A stretch of 64,000 nt of DNA from Desulforadius tongensis (GTDB taxonomy: Bacteria; Bacillota; Desulfotomaculia; Desulfotomaculales; Desulfohalotomaculaceae), in NCBI RefSeq assembly GCF_016907915.1, contig NZ_JAFBCW010000004.1, positions 48,544 to 112,543 on the forward strand, written 5' to 3'. Every line of letters begins with the position of its first letter. The first letter of the stretch is position 1. A program made the translations under genes and the position numbers. Below the pieces are notes generated by a model. The model made no database searches. It was given only the letters and a program-made list of their open reading frames with translations, and had not been told where the DNA came from. Shown one piece after another: positions 44,945 to 54,964 of this stretch.

Positions 44945-45294
44945 GTGCGTGTAATCTTAGCAGGCGTGAAGCCTAACAGCTTTTCCAAGGTGTCATTAAT
45001 GGCAGCCATAGCTGCTTCGACACTTGCCACGTCACCGTATATAACTAAGGAGCCTGTAAAACGATCCAGAAAACCAATCTCTACGTCCGAAGTTTTTGTG
45101 GCAATATCCGCTGCTATAATTGCTGTCTCACAGGGAGTGAGGGTTGAAATGCCAATGGCTCCACTTTCTTCAATTCCTAGACGTTCATAAATGTCTTGTA
45201 CGGGTGAAGCTATAATGTGAGCCAAAGTGACCTGCTTGCCGGGTACATATTCCTGAATAATACGTTTTTTCTCAAATTCATCGGCTGCATTCAT
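44941..45294 (-). CDS. eutS: Circularly permuted BMC shell protein (EutS/PduU-like)
   Basis: 117 residues: [21 protein letters not shown] forms the N-terminal beta-barrel cap and [50 protein letters not shown] the permuted BMC core, ending ITRT as in PduU/EutS. The cap closes the hexamer pore on one side. Confidence 0.94.
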   Translation of the reverse strand: MNAADEFEKKRIIQEYVPGKQVTLAHIIASPVQDIYERLGIEESGAIGISTLTPCETAIIAADIATKTSDVEIGFLDRFTGSLVIYGDVASVEAAMAAINDTLEKLLGFTPAKITRT

Positions 45295-45327
45295 AAGAAG
45301 TCCCTCCCCCCATCCTATCTATAACCT

Positions 45328-46293
45328 TTAATGTCTGATGACTTCAACCTGCAAGCCATAACCTTTTATAATCTTTTCAATTTTAGCCAGCTCTTCTTCT
45401 TTGAGGCTTAAATCTTCAGTGATAGCGTATTTCATGTCCAATTGCTTATATTTGTTGATACCCAATTTATGATAGGGAAGCAAATCCACGCCCTGAAAAT
45501 TTTTATATCTTTTTAAGTTCTGCAAAAATTCCATGGTTCTGCGAATGACGTCTTCACTATCATTCAATCCTCTGAGGAGAGGCATCCTGACTTTAACATT
45601 AAAACCTCGGCGTATTAGTTCTGTTAAGTTATACAGAATAAGTTCATTGCGTACTCCCGTAAGTTCATAATGCCGGTCAGAATCAATGTGCTTAATATCA
45701 TAGAGAAACAAATCAGTAAACTGAGCTATCATGAGCAGGGAATCCAGTTTTGCATATCCGGAAGTTTCAATGGCTGTATGGATTCCCATTCGTTTGCATT
45801 CCATTAGCAGGTTGGTGGCAAATTCCGGCTGCGCTGTAGCCTCCCCACCTCCAAGAGTAACTCCTCCACCTGAATTTAGGTAAAAAAGCATATCTTGTTG
45901 GATGATTTCCAGAACTTCAGAAATGGTTTTGTCCGAGCCAACAATGGACAATGCCTTTCTAGAACAAACGCTTTCACATTTTCGGCAGCCTAAACAGTCA
46001 ATGCTTCTGTTTACTTTATGTCTAGGCCCTTCACCATCTTCTTCATCCAGGAAATAATGCAGCTGGACAGGACATACAGGAATACAGTTGCCACAATGAA
46101 TGCACAAATCTTCTTTGAACATGACCTGATATTTTCTTTCAAGCCCCTCGGGATTAGAACACCATTTACATCTAAGGGGACACCCTTTGAAAAATATTAA
46201 TGTCCTAACGCCCGGTCCATCATAGATGGAATATTTCTGGACATTGAAGATTCTCGCTTTTCTTTCTAATATGCGACCATTTTCTGCACTCAT
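45328..46293 (-). CDS. cutD: Choline TMA-lyase activating enzyme CutD (radical SAM)
   Basis: About 321 residues. It abstracts hydrogen from the CutC glycine by SAM cleavage. The radical-SAM cysteines are in FKGCPLRCKWCSNPE, after YSIYDGPGVRT. A ferredoxin insert holds two more 4Fe-4S sites (CIHCGNCIPVCP and CLGCRKCESVCS), as in activases of CutC and glycerol dehydratase. GGGVTLGGGEA is the SAM-binding segment. The start ATG 46293 follows GGAATGGGGG. Confidence 0.95.
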   Translation of the reverse strand: MSAENGRILERKARIFNVQKYSIYDGPGVRTLIFFKGCPLRCKWCSNPEGLERKYQVMFKEDLCIHCGNCIPVCPVQLHYFLDEEDGEGPRHKVNRSIDCLGCRKCESVCSRKALSIVGSDKTISEVLEIIQQDMLFYLNSGGGVTLGGGEATAQPEFATNLLMECKRMGIHTAIETSGYAKLDSLLMIAQFTDLFLYDIKHIDSDRHYELTGVRNELILYNLTELIRRGFNVKVRMPLLRGLNDSEDVIRRTMEFLQNLKRYKNFQGVDLLPYHKLGINKYKQLDMKYAITEDLSLKEEELAKIEKIIKGYGLQVEVIRH

Positions 46294-46342
46294 AAATGCC
46301 CCCATTCCTTAGAAAATATCTATAATTAAAGTTATTTCTGTT

Positions 46343-46633
46343 TCATTTCTGTTTCCAATGTTTGGGAAGATACTTTTGGAGAAGTGTTCTTCCTACATCG
46401 GTGATCCTGTAGTAAATGATCAATTCTCCCTTGCCGTTAAGTACCACATCATTATCATCAAGGATAAAGTTTGCTTTCATATCCAAAAGATGATCCATAA
46501 AGACCTCTTTTTTAAACTGTTTTTCCGTACCATATTCCGGTTCCAGTGCCTTCATAATCTCATCAGCACAGGCTTTATTGACAGTGGATATATAATGAAG
46601 AATTCTAAATCGTAACGGCAGCATTTCAGCCAT
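46343..46633 (-). CDS. Small winged-helix-like protein of unknown function
   Basis: 96 residues, starting at ATG 46633 after GGGGAGGCG. The pattern (LRFRILHYISTVNKACADEIMKALEPEYG... FMDHLLDMKANFILDDNDVVLNGKGELIIYYRITDVGRTLLQKYL) suggests a winged helix with a beta-hairpin wing, of the PadR or transcription-regulator kind. It sits between the transporter and cutD inside the operon. Function unknown; a local regulator is possible. Confidence 0.6.
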   Translation of the reverse strand: MAEMLPLRFRILHYISTVNKACADEIMKALEPEYGTEKQFKKEVFMDHLLDMKANFILDDNDVVLNGKGELIIYYRITDVGRTLLQKYLPKHWKQK

Positions 46634-46635
46634 GT

Positions 46636-47646
46636 TTACGCCTCCCCGCTTTTTTTGAAGAATTCTTTCGGGTTAATCGCTACAAGAGTCGCCCCAATCA
46701 GTACCAAGCCGCTGCCAATGACCAAATTCTGCGTAAGGGGCGATTTCATTAAGATAGCAGAGAAGATAACACCCCACATGACATAGGTTCCGTTAAGGGC
46801 CATTCCTTTAGCAACACCAATGGTAGTATTGGCCTTATACCATGCCAAGTAAGATACTGCCGCTGCCAAGGCAGCAATGGCAAAGGCACCAAGAGCTTCG
46901 GGTAGAGTCACAACTTTAGAAATAACCTCCCAGCCGCCGATGAAAGGAAGAATAAATATAGCTAAAAAAGTACCGGAAGTCAGTTCTCGAATATTGATGG
47001 CAATTTTGGGGTCTATCATGGACATGCCGAATACAGCCAAAACAGCTTCAGCACCCCAACCTAAAGCAGCTAACGCTGCAAACAAAATACCTAAGTAAAA
47101 TTTTGAACTATCCCCGCCTTCAGGCGGCACATAGGATATAATGATAGCTCCGATAACAGAAAGAACCATACCCACCCAAACACGAGGCACAATACGTTGC
47201 TTAAGAAAAATCCGGGAAAGAATAGCACCAACAATAGGATATAATGCGGTAATTGTTAAAGCATAAGCAGGTCCTGCCATAGAAATCCCCAGAAGATATC
47301 CACCATTAGCAATAGGTCCACCCAGTAAAGCAGCTACCACAACCATTAGACCGGGAAAAGTTTTAAGACTACGAACAATTTCCCGAAAACGTCCGGCTCC
47401 ACCGTTATACAACAATAGCCATAGACCTGCAATAAAATCATTCATACAGGCAGCAGCCAGTGGGATGGCATATATGGCAGCTTCTTCACCTAAGGCAGGT
47501 ACAAGAGCTAAAGCCAGGCCCAAGAGTACACTGTTCAAACCCCAGGTAGCGCCGCTAAAAATGCCTGTAAATATACCTTTTCTGGCAAACTGGGCATTTA
47601 ATTTTTCCCTCATCATAATGGCTGCCTGATTTCCCGATATGCTCAT
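46636..47646 (-). CDS. DMT/EamA-superfamily transporter, candidate choline or amine transporter
   Basis: 336 residues with about ten transmembrane segments in two EamA-type repeats (first GIFSGATWGLNSVLLGLALALVPALGEEAA..., second ILFAALAALGWGAEAVLAVFGM). It is encoded directly downstream of cutC and upstream of cutD. The family moves drugs, sugars, amines and quaternary ammonium compounds. Choline import or trimethylamine export is inferred from context. It ends 2 bp from the next gene. Confidence 0.85.
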   Translation of the reverse strand: MSISGNQAAIMMREKLNAQFARKGIFTGIFSGATWGLNSVLLGLALALVPALGEEAAIYAIPLAAACMNDFIAGLWLLLYNGGAGRFREIVRSLKTFPGLMVVVAALLGGPIANGGYLLGISMAGPAYALTITALYPIVGAILSRIFLKQRIVPRVWVGMVLSVIGAIIISYVPPEGGDSSKFYLGILFAALAALGWGAEAVLAVFGMSMIDPKIAINIRELTSGTFLAIFILPFIGGWEVISKVVTLPEALGAFAIAALAAAVSYLAWYKANTTIGVAKGMALNGTYVMWGVIFSAILMKSPLTQNLVIGSGLVLIGATLVAINPKEFFKKSGEA

Positions 47647-47724
47647 ATAGACATGCCCCTCCTTTTTTACAGAATATCTGAAGAATTTTCATTCTTCAGA
47701 TATTCTAAATAACTAAAAATATTA

Positions 47725-50271
47725 TTAAAAATGATCCAGCACTGTTCTGCTGATAATTTCATCCTGCACTTCCTTGCTCAACTCTACGAAGTAAGCACTA
47801 TACCCGGCAACACGAATGATCAAATCCCTATACTTGTCAGGTTCGATTTGGGCTTTCTTTAAAACTTCATTATCAACATAACTAAATTGCATCTGACCAT
47901 TACCCAAAATGGATGCCGTTCTGAGCAAAGTAATTAGGCCATTTTCTCCTTCTGGTGTTTCCAGTATGCCGCGTAACAGTTTGAAGTTGTGCACCATGCC
48001 TATATTCATAGACTCGCAGCTTAACTTGCTAACTGATTTAATAATAGCTGTGGGTCCCAATTTGTCAGCACCCTGGGTCGGGCTAATCCCGTCTGACAAA
48101 GGTGTCCAGGCCAACCGTCCATTAGCTGTCGCCCCAGTAATTTTACCAATGGGCGTATTGTTGGAAATGGAAAGGGTACCATGAGAAAAATGTGAATAAA
48201 GCATTTTAAATTTGCGGTGAACCTGTTCAGTCCAGACGATAATATCTGCTGCAATCATGTCAGCATAATCATCATCATTTCCGTATTTAGGTGCATTCAG
48301 ACAGTCTGTCCGAATGGTTTCGTAACCTTCAAAATTTGCATCTAAGGCATCCCGGATTTGTTTTAGCGTATATTTCTTGTCATCAAAGACCAATTTTTTA
48401 ATGGCCGCCATAGAATCAGCATAGGTTCCCAAGCCGGAGAAGATAAGTCCGGGACCGTAATTGATAAGAGCTCCGCCGCTTGTAACATCGGTGCCTTTTT
48501 CCATACAACCTTCTACAAGTAGGGACATGAGGGGCTTGGGTGCAAGTTCTCTGTGAACCCGCTGGCTGATAATGGTTCCAATGGCTGATAAGCGGATAAT
48601 ATGTTCAATTTGTCGTTTGCAGGCAGCATCAAATTCTTCATAGGTCTTGAAATTGTCAAGATCTCCCGTATCAAGCCCTTCCTTGATGCCACTCCATTTC
48701 ATTACGCCGCGATTCAGAACAAATTCTATAGCAATGGGCCATTGGGTATAACCAGTGGATGTCCACTGATAAATTCTGCCGGATTTTTGCGGTTCAACGC
48801 AGCCCATGATGCAATAATCCCGTGCATCTTCAATGGAAAACCCCTTGGCAAGCATCATTTTAATATGAGTATCATCAAAGTGGCATGCTGGGAACCCAAG
48901 CCCTGCTTTAACAACTTCTACAATTTTCTTTAAGTATTTTTGCGGTGATTTATTGTGAATCCGGCAAGCAAGAGATGGTTGATACATCCTGGTAAAACGA
49001 ACAGCATCCATGATTAAATAAGTCAGTTCATTGGTTGCGTCACCACCGTTTCTCTTCTGTCCGCCTACAGTACAGTTGATAAAGGGTTGATAACCGGCGA
49101 AATATTTTGCTCCCTGCTCACTGTTCAGCCACATTATTTCAGAGCATTTAATAATAAAACAACCCAACAGTTCAAAGGCTTCCAGTTTGTTCATCCGACC
49201 AGCTTCCATGTCGGCCTTAAACATGGGATAAATGTATTGATCCAAGCGTCCGATGGAAATACCAGTTTGGTTTTCTTCCAACATAAACAGGGACTCCAGT
49301 ATCCAGATGGACTGAAGTGCTTCGTGAAAAGTACGGGGCGGATTGGCCGGTACATTAGTCAGAATTTCAGAAATCTTATAAAGTTCTTTTTGCCGGGCTA
49401 AGTCATTCTCCCGATCAGCCAGTTCTTTTGCATAATCAGAAAGTCGTTTAGCATAAGTTAAAACACCGTCACAAGTCTCAATTGCCGCTTTATAAAAATA
49501 AATCTTATCAATGTCATCAGGATTTTCCATAGACAATTTGCTCAACCTGTCGATGGCTTCCTGTCTTACGCCATTAATACCTTTTTTAATCAGTATGACA
49601 TCATAACCTGGACAGGTATCACCGCCGCCGTTTATCTGATGGTAAGAAAGATCACTGACAAAAGATTCTCCTGAAAATGACCATATGCCAGCTTCTTCGT
49701 ATTGTTTCTGGCAAACCTCATCTAGACTCTTACCTTCCCAGTAGGGGAAAATCTCCTCCCGTAAAATCCGCTTGTCCTCTTCACTGATTTCATAGGGATC
49801 CTGCGGTCTGGTTGACATTGTATCCAGTTCATCCCGAATCCATCTCCAGGCAATATCCGGGGATACAGCACCGGCCCTCGGTTTTCCACAGGGATGTCCC
49901 ACAATCAGTTCATCTTTTTGAATAAGCAGGGGAGCTGTTTCACAGGCTTTTCTGAAACATTTGGCCCGTAAAAGAATCTTAGGTAAACCCTCATTTTCTT
50001 TGGTCACTTGGGTAAAAGCTACAGCACGATGGATACTGACACTGGGTTTAACCTTTAAATAAGCTGCCCGCAGTCGTTCCAAGCGCGGTGTCAATCCCGT
50101 GATTTCCCCTTCATATTCAGGCAGCTTTTTTGTTACACTGTTCGTTGCCGAACTGTTTGCAGACAGTTCCTTGGAAATCCCCTGAAACAGCTTCATAATG
50201 GCAGCTATTTCTTCCGGGGACAAGTGTTTTGTTGCATCCGCAAATTTGCTTGAAAATTCTTGAATATTCAA
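47725..50271 (-). CDS. cutC: Choline trimethylamine-lyase CutC (glycyl radical enzyme)
   Basis: Cleaves choline to trimethylamine and acetaldehyde. The 848 residues include the thiyl cysteine and base in GCVEPQ (Cys491, Glu493) and the radical glycine in RVAGYSAYF (Gly823). The choline-pocket residues known from Desulfovibrio CutC all match with an offset of two: Tyr210, Asp218, Phe397 and Thr504. This makes choline a better substrate than glycerol or propanediol. At this length it is the short form of GRM1-type loci, without the N-terminal extension of Klebsiella CutC. The N-terminal helix ([19 protein letters not shown]) may target it to the shell. TTG start behind GAGGGAGG. Confidence 0.97.
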   Translation of the reverse strand: MNIQEFSSKFADATKHLSPEEIAAIMKLFQGISKELSANSSATNSVTKKLPEYEGEITGLTPRLERLRAAYLKVKPSVSIHRAVAFTQVTKENEGLPKILLRAKCFRKACETAPLLIQKDELIVGHPCGKPRAGAVSPDIAWRWIRDELDTMSTRPQDPYEISEEDKRILREEIFPYWEGKSLDEVCQKQYEEAGIWSFSGESFVSDLSYHQINGGGDTCPGYDVILIKKGINGVRQEAIDRLSKLSMENPDDIDKIYFYKAAIETCDGVLTYAKRLSDYAKELADRENDLARQKELYKISEILTNVPANPPRTFHEALQSIWILESLFMLEENQTGISIGRLDQYIYPMFKADMEAGRMNKLEAFELLGCFIIKCSEIMWLNSEQGAKYFAGYQPFINCTVGGQKRNGGDATNELTYLIMDAVRFTRMYQPSLACRIHNKSPQKYLKKIVEVVKAGLGFPACHFDDTHIKMMLAKGFSIEDARDYCIMGCVEPQKSGRIYQWTSTGYTQWPIAIEFVLNRGVMKWSGIKEGLDTGDLDNFKTYEEFDAACKRQIEHIIRLSAIGTIISQRVHRELAPKPLMSLLVEGCMEKGTDVTSGGALINYGPGLIFSGLGTYADSMAAIKKLVFDDKKYTLKQIRDALDANFEGYETIRTDCLNAPKYGNDDDYADMIAADIIVWTEQVHRKFKMLYSHFSHGTLSISNNTPIGKITGATANGRLAWTPLSDGISPTQGADKLGPTAIIKSVSKLSCESMNIGMVHNFKLLRGILETPEGENGLITLLRTASILGNGQMQFSYVDNEVLKKAQIEPDKYRDLIIRVAGYSAYFVELSKEVQDEIISRTVLDHF

Positions 50272-50328
50272 TCTTTCTCTATCCTCCCTCGCATTTTATT
50301 CAGCAGGACAAATCTTTTGCTGGCTGTA

Positions 50329-51477
50329 TTAAAATGATTTTTTATAAATACCGATTAAATCTTCTCTGGATGGTTGTCTAGGATTGGTAGAGGTACATCG
50401 ATCACGGAAAGCCAGTTCAACCATATTACCTAATTCGTTCTCAAATGCGCTTTGATCAATTCCCAACTGGCGAATACCATTGGGAATTCCCAGGGATTTT
50501 TTTAAATCCTTGACAGCCTGCATAAAATTTACCGCTCCTTCTCGATATGTCCGAGCTGGTAATTGCAGCACAGCAGCCAATTTTGCGTATTTTTCAGCTG
50601 CATATCTACCGGTATTGCCATTCAAATCAGCATTATATTCAATTACTGCGCTCATTAACAGCGCATTGGCTCGCCCGTGAGAAATACGAAAAGTTCCTCC
50701 CAAAGCATGGGCCAAGCTGTGGTTGATCCCCAGATTGGCATTTGTAAAAGCCATACCCGCTATACATGATGCGTTTTGAACACATTCTCTGGCGTGAGAA
50801 TCGCTCACATCATTGTATAAAGTTCTGAGATTCTCAAAAATTAATTGAACCGCCTTCTCCGCAAGTGCATCGGTGCAGGGGGTTGCCTCGGTAGAAACAT
50901 AAGCCTCGATGGCATGCACCAGCGCATCTATACCCGTATCTGCCACCACCTGCTGGGGGACATGCTGAATACAAGCGGAATCAAGTATGGCTATATCTGG
51001 AGCCAGCCACTCATCTACAATGCACACTTTTTCTCCTTCCGCAGTAATGACAGAGAAATTCGTTACTTCAGATCCTGTACCGCTTGTGGATGGAATAGCA
51101 ATAAATAACGGTCTCTTGAATTGTTTCCCAGCTGCTTTACTAAACTGCCACAAAGAGTATAAAATTCCCTTGGCAGCATCAATAACAGAGCCCCCACCCA
51201 AAGCAACGATAATATCCGCATGAGTATCCGCATGGGCTTCCAGGTATCTCCTCATACCTGCGGCAATGACTTTTACATCCGGATCAGGACGTACTTCCGT
51301 AAAAACAGCAGACTTTATCCCCGCTTCATTGAGATAATCTATAGTTTTTTGGAGGTACCCCAACTTCTCCATAACAGAATCAGAAACAATAAACGCACAG
51401 GATCCTTTGATCTCTTTAAGAAATTTCATTGACCCTTCATTAAAATAAATCTTAGGTTTAATGACAAACTTTTTCAT
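50329..51477 (-). CDS. Iron-containing alcohol dehydrogenase (EutG/PduQ-like)
   Basis: About 382 residues, group III Fe-ADH. It reduces acetaldehyde to ethanol and regenerates NAD for the aldehyde dehydrogenase. Visible: ALGGGSVIDAAKG, PSTSGTGSEVTNFSVI, and metal ligands in TGIDALVHAIEAYVS and NLGINHSLAHALGG...HGRANALL. Start ATG 51477 behind GAAGGTGA. It lies between cutC and the second aldehyde dehydrogenase gene. Confidence 0.93.
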   Translation of the reverse strand: MKKFVIKPKIYFNEGSMKFLKEIKGSCAFIVSDSVMEKLGYLQKTIDYLNEAGIKSAVFTEVRPDPDVKVIAAGMRRYLEAHADTHADIIVALGGGSVIDAAKGILYSLWQFSKAAGKQFKRPLFIAIPSTSGTGSEVTNFSVITAEGEKVCIVDEWLAPDIAILDSACIQHVPQQVVADTGIDALVHAIEAYVSTEATPCTDALAEKAVQLIFENLRTLYNDVSDSHARECVQNASCIAGMAFTNANLGINHSLAHALGGTFRISHGRANALLMSAVIEYNADLNGNTGRYAAEKYAKLAAVLQLPARTYREGAVNFMQAVKDLKKSLGIPNGIRQLGIDQSAFENELGNMVELAFRDRCTSTNPRQPSREDLIGIYKKSF

Positions 51478-51499
51478 TTTCACCGTCACCTTCTCTGCA

Positions 51500-52993
51500 T
51501 TACCTAAGTCGCTTAATTAATTCTTCCAGCAGCTCATTTAAATTTTGGATGCTTTCAATGGAATACTGATTAGCGGAACAACAGGTTTTAATTATTTCAG
51601 CGGTTTTCCCCACCTGCACGTCATTGGTTATATCCTCTAACTGCCGCACACCATAGCCAACTTTTCGGATATTAATCAAATTCATTGGTGTGACATTATC
51701 AGAAGTAACCCCACCGCCTGCTGCACCGCAGCCCAAGGTCAATGCTGGGAAGAGATTGGTTGTGGCTCCTATCCCCCCTAAACTAGAGGGGGTATTCACC
51801 AGTACCCTTGATACCGGTTTCTTCAAGGCAAACTCCCTAATCACATTTTCATTCTTTGAGTGAATGACCAAGGTATGTCCTCGCCCTTCATTGACCAGTA
51901 ATTCTATGCATTTTTCACAGGCATTCTTCCAGTCCTTTTCAACGTAAAATGCTAAAACCGGACAAAGTTTTTCTCTTGAATACGGATTGGTGGGAAGCAC
52001 ATATTTTTGTTCTGAAATTAATACTTTGGTATCTTCGGGAACAGATATACCGATTAACCGCGCCAATTCTATAGCTGATTTTCCGACAATTTCCGGATTC
52101 ATACTGCCATCACAACAAAAAAAATATTTACTGAGTTGTTCCGATTCCAAGGCTGACAGGAAGTAGCCCCCATTTCTCCTGAACTCTCGCCTTACTTCAT
52201 CGGCAATACATTCCTCAACAACGATGGATTGTTCCGAAGCTGAGACAATCCCATTATCAAAAGTTCTACTGACAATAATATCTGCTACCGCCTTTTTTAT
52301 GTCGGCTGAACGCTCAATAAAGGCAGGACCATTACCCGGACCGCTATAAATGGTTGGTTTTCCGGAGGTATACGCCGCCTTAACCATCTTGGGTACACCC
52401 GTAACCAAAATGAGCGATGTGTCTTTGTGGTTCATCAATGCAACCGTACCTTCAACCGCCAATGTTCGCAAATATCCAATAGCTCCGCAAGGCAATCCAC
52501 TTTCTTCCGCCGCCCGTATCAGTATATCAAGCACTTTGGCAATCGTTTTTTTCGCCTTAGGATGGGGAGAAAAAATAATAGCATTGCCAGATTTTATGGC
52601 AATTAGGGTTTTATATATTGTCGTGGATACTGGGTTGGTTGAAGGAGGCAATGCGACAATTACCCCCACAGGTACGCCAATATCCATAGTTTTGTTTTCT
52701 TTGTCTTCACCAATAATACCGACAACTTTCATACCCTTGATTTTCTTATAAAGAAAATCGCTCGCGAAAATGTTTTTGATAAACTTGTCCTGCCATTTGC
52801 CAAATCCCGTTTCTTCATGGGACATAATGGCAAGTTCTCTGGCATGTTTATATACTGTTTCAGCCATATGCCCCACAATTTTATCCAGTTTTTCTTGAGA
52901 AAAAGCCGCCAGTATCTTTTGCGCCTCGCGAGCATTTTCCACAAGAATCCGAGCCTCTTGGACAGAGAGTAAGTCATTATCAACTCTATTCAT
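51500..52993 (-). CDS. Aldehyde dehydrogenase paralogue with Ser in place of the catalytic Cys
   Basis: 497 residues, clearly related to the acylating aldehyde dehydrogenase at 37471 (ALPPSTNPVSTTIYKTLIAIKSGNAIIFSPHP; GPGNGPAFIERSADIKKAV). At the nucleophile position it reads DNGIVSASEQSIVVEE, codon TCA, where the paralogue has DNGTICASEQ. Ser251 replaces Cys, so normal thioester chemistry should fail. The frame is intact with good codon use, so it is not simply a pseudogene. Possible roles: scaffold or cargo partner for CutC, NAD or CoA binding, or an altered activity (inference). Confidence 0.9.
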   Translation of the reverse strand: MNRVDNDLLSVQEARILVENAREAQKILAAFSQEKLDKIVGHMAETVYKHARELAIMSHEETGFGKWQDKFIKNIFASDFLYKKIKGMKVVGIIGEDKENKTMDIGVPVGVIVALPPSTNPVSTTIYKTLIAIKSGNAIIFSPHPKAKKTIAKVLDILIRAAEESGLPCGAIGYLRTLAVEGTVALMNHKDTSLILVTGVPKMVKAAYTSGKPTIYSGPGNGPAFIERSADIKKAVADIIVSRTFDNGIVSASEQSIVVEECIADEVRREFRRNGGYFLSALESEQLSKYFFCCDGSMNPEIVGKSAIELARLIGISVPEDTKVLISEQKYVLPTNPYSREKLCPVLAFYVEKDWKNACEKCIELLVNEGRGHTLVIHSKNENVIREFALKKPVSRVLVNTPSSLGGIGATTNLFPALTLGCGAAGGGVTSDNVTPMNLINIRKVGYGVRQLEDITNDVQVGKTAEIIKTCCSANQYSIESIQNLNELLEELIKRLR

Positions 52994-53046
52994 ATTTCAG
53001 TCACCCCCTTTTCCAATCACAGAATTAAAGATTTAACATGCTTTAT

Positions 53047-53337
53047 TTACCAGTCAAGAACGTACTTAGCAACAATCTTTTGTACGTCTTCATGCGGCCT
53101 GGCAATGACAAGAGAGCTATAAACCTCACCCACCTTGCTGGCTTCTTTGATGCCAGCATCTACAGCCGATTTCACCGCTCCTATGTCACCACGAACCACG
53201 ACGGAAACCAAACCAGAAGCCACATTTTCATAACCAATCAATTCCACATCCGCAGCCTTGCACATGGCATCCGCAGCTTCTAACACCGAAACCAAACTAT
53301 ACGTTTCTATGAACCCTAAAGCATCATTTTGGTCCAC
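53047..53337 (-). CDS. BMC-H shell protein
   Basis: 96 residues starting at GTG 53337 (DQNDALGFIETYSLVSVLEAADAMCKAADVELIGYENVASGLVSVVVRGDIGAVKSAVDAG), after GGAAAGGGG; the longer frame to 53355 runs through the ribosome site. Single BMC domain with a Cys in the second helix. It lies 31 bp downstream of the first shell gene of the operon. Confidence 0.93.
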   Translation of the reverse strand: MDQNDALGFIETYSLVSVLEAADAMCKAADVELIGYENVASGLVSVVVRGDIGAVKSAVDAGIKEASKVGEVYSSLVIARPHEDVQKIVAKYVLDW

Positions 53338-53367
53338 ACTGCTTCCCCTTTCCAAAATAATAAATGT

Positions 53368-53667
53368 TCATTCTGCATCAATGTCATGTTGCGAAACAAT
53401 CTTACCTACCCGACTGATGGGACGCGGCATAACGTGGCAGGCTGTCATATCACCAATAGCGGCGGCTGCTGCTGCGCCATTTTCTACAGCTGTCTTCACT
53501 GCTGCTACATCACCTTTAACCATGACCGTAACAAGCCCAGAACCCATATTTTCATACGAAACAAGAACAACGTCAGCAGTTTTACACATCACATCCACCG
53601 CTTGAATTGCCGGAACCATACCCCTTGTTTCAATAAGGCCCAATGCTTCCTCTTCAGAATATTTCAT
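53368..53667 (-). CDS. BMC-H shell protein, first gene of the cut operon
   Basis: 99 residues: [68 protein letters not shown], then MPRPISRV. Canonical BMC-H. The promoter of the ~18-kb operon must lie between its start (53667) and 54050. A start with AGAAAGGGG precedes it. Being first, it is likely the most abundant facet protein. Confidence 0.94.
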   Translation of the reverse strand: MKYSEEEALGLIETRGMVPAIQAVDVMCKTADVVLVSYENMGSGLVTVMVKGDVAAVKTAVENGAAAAAAIGDMTACHVMPRPISRVGKIVSQHDIDAE

Positions 53668-54049
53668 CGAAACAACCCCTCTTTCTATAGATATTAGACT
53701 TCCAGGATTGTCGCTTTTATCTTGGTTTTATCAAACAATTCTTATTGTTCTTATAATATCGCATGCAGAAAATATTTTTTTGAAAAATCAGTATATATAA
53801 CTAGCATTATTGTATCTAGTATAATTTTGTTATTGTATTAAAGCGATTTTTTTGAATAATCAATACATTCATGATTAACTGATGCCTCGTGACAAAATAA
53901 TACTAGATTATTGTAGTTTCCCAAGCAGCATAAACTATCCAAAACTTATTATTGATTTTGTCAGTTTTTTTTGCTAAGCTAAAATAAGTTAACAATTTTT
54001 AAAAAATAATTTTAAAATTCAAATTCCATATAAATGGTGGAGTTATAAT
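53668..54049. promoter_or_regulatory. Divergent regulatory region between the cut operon and the choline-kinase gene
   Basis: A 382-bp gap that must hold both promoters. On the plus strand TTGTCA (53958-53963), a 16-nt spacer and TAAAAT (53980-53985) form a plausible sigma-A promoter for the kinase gene. On the minus strand an inverted repeat AACAAT-N4-ATTGTT lies about 70 bp before the first shell gene and might bind the AraC-type regulator. A sigma-54 site was not seen. Confidence 0.5.
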
Positions 54050-54964
54050 ATGAGAATAGAAGAATTAGTTCAAGAAAAGCTGCGGCTTTTTTTTCGTGAT
54101 GAAAGCATTATATTCGACAAGTCCCGCTTTGCCGGCGGGCTTACTAATTACAACTACATAATGGACATTAAAGGTGTCGAATATGTCATCAGACAACCCG
54201 GCGGCATGACGGAACAGATTATTGATCGAAAAATAGAACGGGTCAATAATAATATTGCTTCAGAGTTCGGCGTGAACTCTGATTGCGTTTATTTTGATGA
54301 ACACAGCGGAATCAAAATAAGCCTATACATAAAAAATAGTCGAAACATGGCTCAGGCCGGTCCCAGCTTGCCTAAAAACTTGGAAGCTGTTTGCCGTTTA
54401 ATGAAAAAAGTTCATTCCTTTCCAAAGCATTTTTTAAACCGCTTCGACTGGCAGGTAGAGTTGTCTAAATACGAACGGATTATCCAACAACAACGCGGCA
54501 GCTTTTTCTTTGATTACGCAACCTTAAAAGACCAATTAATCACTTTTGTCCAAAAAAACGTTAAAAATACAATCTTAGTCCCCTGTCACAATGACACAGT
54601 ACCTGAAAACTTTATCATTGACGATACTGGCAGAACATATCTTATAGACTGGGAATATTCTGGAATGAACGATCCCTGTTGGGATGTGGCAGCCTACATT
54701 ATTGAATCCAAACTATCCGCAGAAGCTATTGACTATTTAATTCAGAACTACTTCAACCATCCACTGACACCTATGGAAGAATTAAAGATAAAAAGCTTTA
54801 TGATGGCACAAGATTTACTTTGGACAGTTTGGGCTTTGATTAGACATTACAATGGCGAAGACTTTCTTGAGTACTGCCGTATCAGATATGAACGTTTCCG
54901 AAAAAACATCCAAGCAATAACCAAATCACCCCATTATTCCATTGCCAGCATGGTCATGAGTTGA
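54050..54964 (+). CDS. LicA-like choline kinase (aminoglycoside phosphotransferase fold)
   Basis: 304 residues. Catalytic motif HNDTVPENFIID (HxDxxxxN) and metal motif YLIDWEYSGMNDPCWDVAAYI match LicA-type choline kinases, which make phosphocholine. Next to the choline-fermentation operon it may divert choline to phosphocholine for surface decoration or lipid use, or buffer free choline. It is divergently transcribed. Ethanolamine or another amino alcohol is an alternative substrate. Confidence 0.85.
   Translation: MRIEELVQEKLRLFFRDESIIFDKSRFAGGLTNYNYIMDIKGVEYVIRQPGGMTEQIIDRKIERVNNNIASEFGVNSDCVYFDEHSGIKISLYIKNSRNMAQAGPSLPKNLEAVCRLMKKVHSFPKHFLNRFDWQVELSKYERIIQQQRGSFFFDYATLKDQLITFVQKNVKNTILVPCHNDTVPENFIIDDTGRTYLIDWEYSGMNDPCWDVAAYIIESKLSAEAIDYLIQNYFNHPLTPMEELKIKSFMMAQDLLWTVWALIRHYNGEDFLEYCRIRYERFRKNIQAITKSPHYSIASMVMS

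Noticed and set aside
47725..50271. Reading the glycyl radical enzyme as glycerol or propanediol dehydratase, or as a generic pyruvate formate-lyase
   Set aside because: Tyr210, Asp218, Phe397, Thr504, Cys491 and Glu493 all line up with the choline pocket of Desulfovibrio CutC at a constant offset, and the neighbours (CutD, choline kinase) agree.
47725..50271. GRM2-type CutC
   Set aside because: The protein lacks the long N-terminal extension of Klebsiella-type CutC; 848 residues fit the GRM1 form.
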